From Candidatus Cloacimonadota bacterium (GTDB taxonomy: Bacteria > Cloacimonadota > Cloacimonadia > Cloacimonadales > TCS61): a stretch of 14,088 nucleotides of DNA. A program made the translations under genes and the position numbers. The stretch lies in the NCBI GenBank assembly GCA_030668345.1, contig DAOUUD010000023.1, forward strand, positions 1 through 14,088. Direction: 5' to 3'. This document shows, piece after piece, positions 14,010 to 14,088 of the stretch. How positions within the stretch are numbered: the stretch's first letter is position 1; each line of letters opens with the position of its first letter. A model generated the notes under the pieces. The model made no database searches and was not told where the DNA came from. It saw only the letters and a program-made list of their open reading frames with translations.

Positions 14010-14088
14010 ATGGCATCATTAATCGAGGTTAATAGTTTAACTAAAGAGTATAAAATGGGCAAGATCACTGTTCCTGCTTTGAACGGTG
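14010..14088 (+). CDS. ABC transporter ATP-binding protein, N-terminus only
   Basis: Only 26 codons are in the window: MASLIEVNSLTKEYKMGKI then TVPALNG. The pattern (I)EVxxLTKxYxxGxxxVxALxG is the usual opening of ABC ATPases, and it is closest to the MacB/LolD/FtsE-like group that works with FtsX-fold permeases in macrolide or lipoprotein export. The Walker A motif lies beyond the edge. The ATG has an AGAGG ribosome binding site seven bases upstream. It is the only plus-strand gene and is divergent from aroA, with the repeat-rich stretch between them. The ABC ATPase call is fairly firm; the subfamily is tentative. Confidence 0.8.
   Translation, partial: MASLIEVNSLTKEYKMGKITVPALNG

Noticed and set aside
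1..14088. CRISPR array, tRNA/rRNA gene, insertion sequence or prophage
   Set aside because: No regularly spaced repeats, cloverleaf-type sequence, rRNA sequence, transposase or phage gene was seen.

Overview
The window is AT-rich bacterial DNA that uses the standard code (TAA, TAG and TGA stops) and AGGAG-type ribosome binding sites. It comes from a Gram-negative-type organism: there is an outer-membrane-barrel-like protein, several signal peptides and a D-Ala-D-Ala ligase. The style of the secreted proteins would fit an FCB-group or Cloacimonadota-like bacterium, but that is a guess from general appearance, not a marker-based assignment. All genes except the last lie on the minus strand, so transcription runs from high to low coordinates.

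Right-hand block (13384-14009): a 626-base gene-free stretch between aroA (leftward) and an ABC-transporter ATPase gene (rightward, cut by the window edge). It is not plain spacer. A 59-base direct repeat (57/59 identical) sits at both ends. Just inside the two repeats are two hairpins of the same design (11-base arms, 4-base loop), and between them is a larger nested inverted repeat. This is the least explained part of the window.

Central block (13383 down to 5142): six genes with gaps of 32, 15, 9, 8 and 0 bases, so probably one operon: aroA (EPSP synthase), ddl (D-Ala-D-Ala ligase), an unrecognised secreted protein, a secreted FecR-domain protein, an 804-residue secreted protein that looks like an outer-membrane beta-barrel with N-terminal beta-sandwich domains, and a membrane adenylate cyclase with a periplasmic CHASE2 sensor domain. 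The last four look like an envelope-to-cAMP signalling cassette placed behind two biosynthetic genes.

hup block (4933-4533): an HU-type nucleoid protein gene with its own recognisable promoter and a strong Rho-independent terminator.

Left-hand block (4486 down to 1): dnaN (sliding clamp), recF, a UMF1-type MFS transporter, panD and panC (cut by the window edge). dnaN/recF abut with no gap and recF uses TTG; the transporter starts at a GTG inside the end of recF; panD/panC abut with no gap. An 8+8-base inverted repeat lies in the short dnaN leader. No tRNA, rRNA, CRISPR array, transposase or obvious pseudogene was seen.
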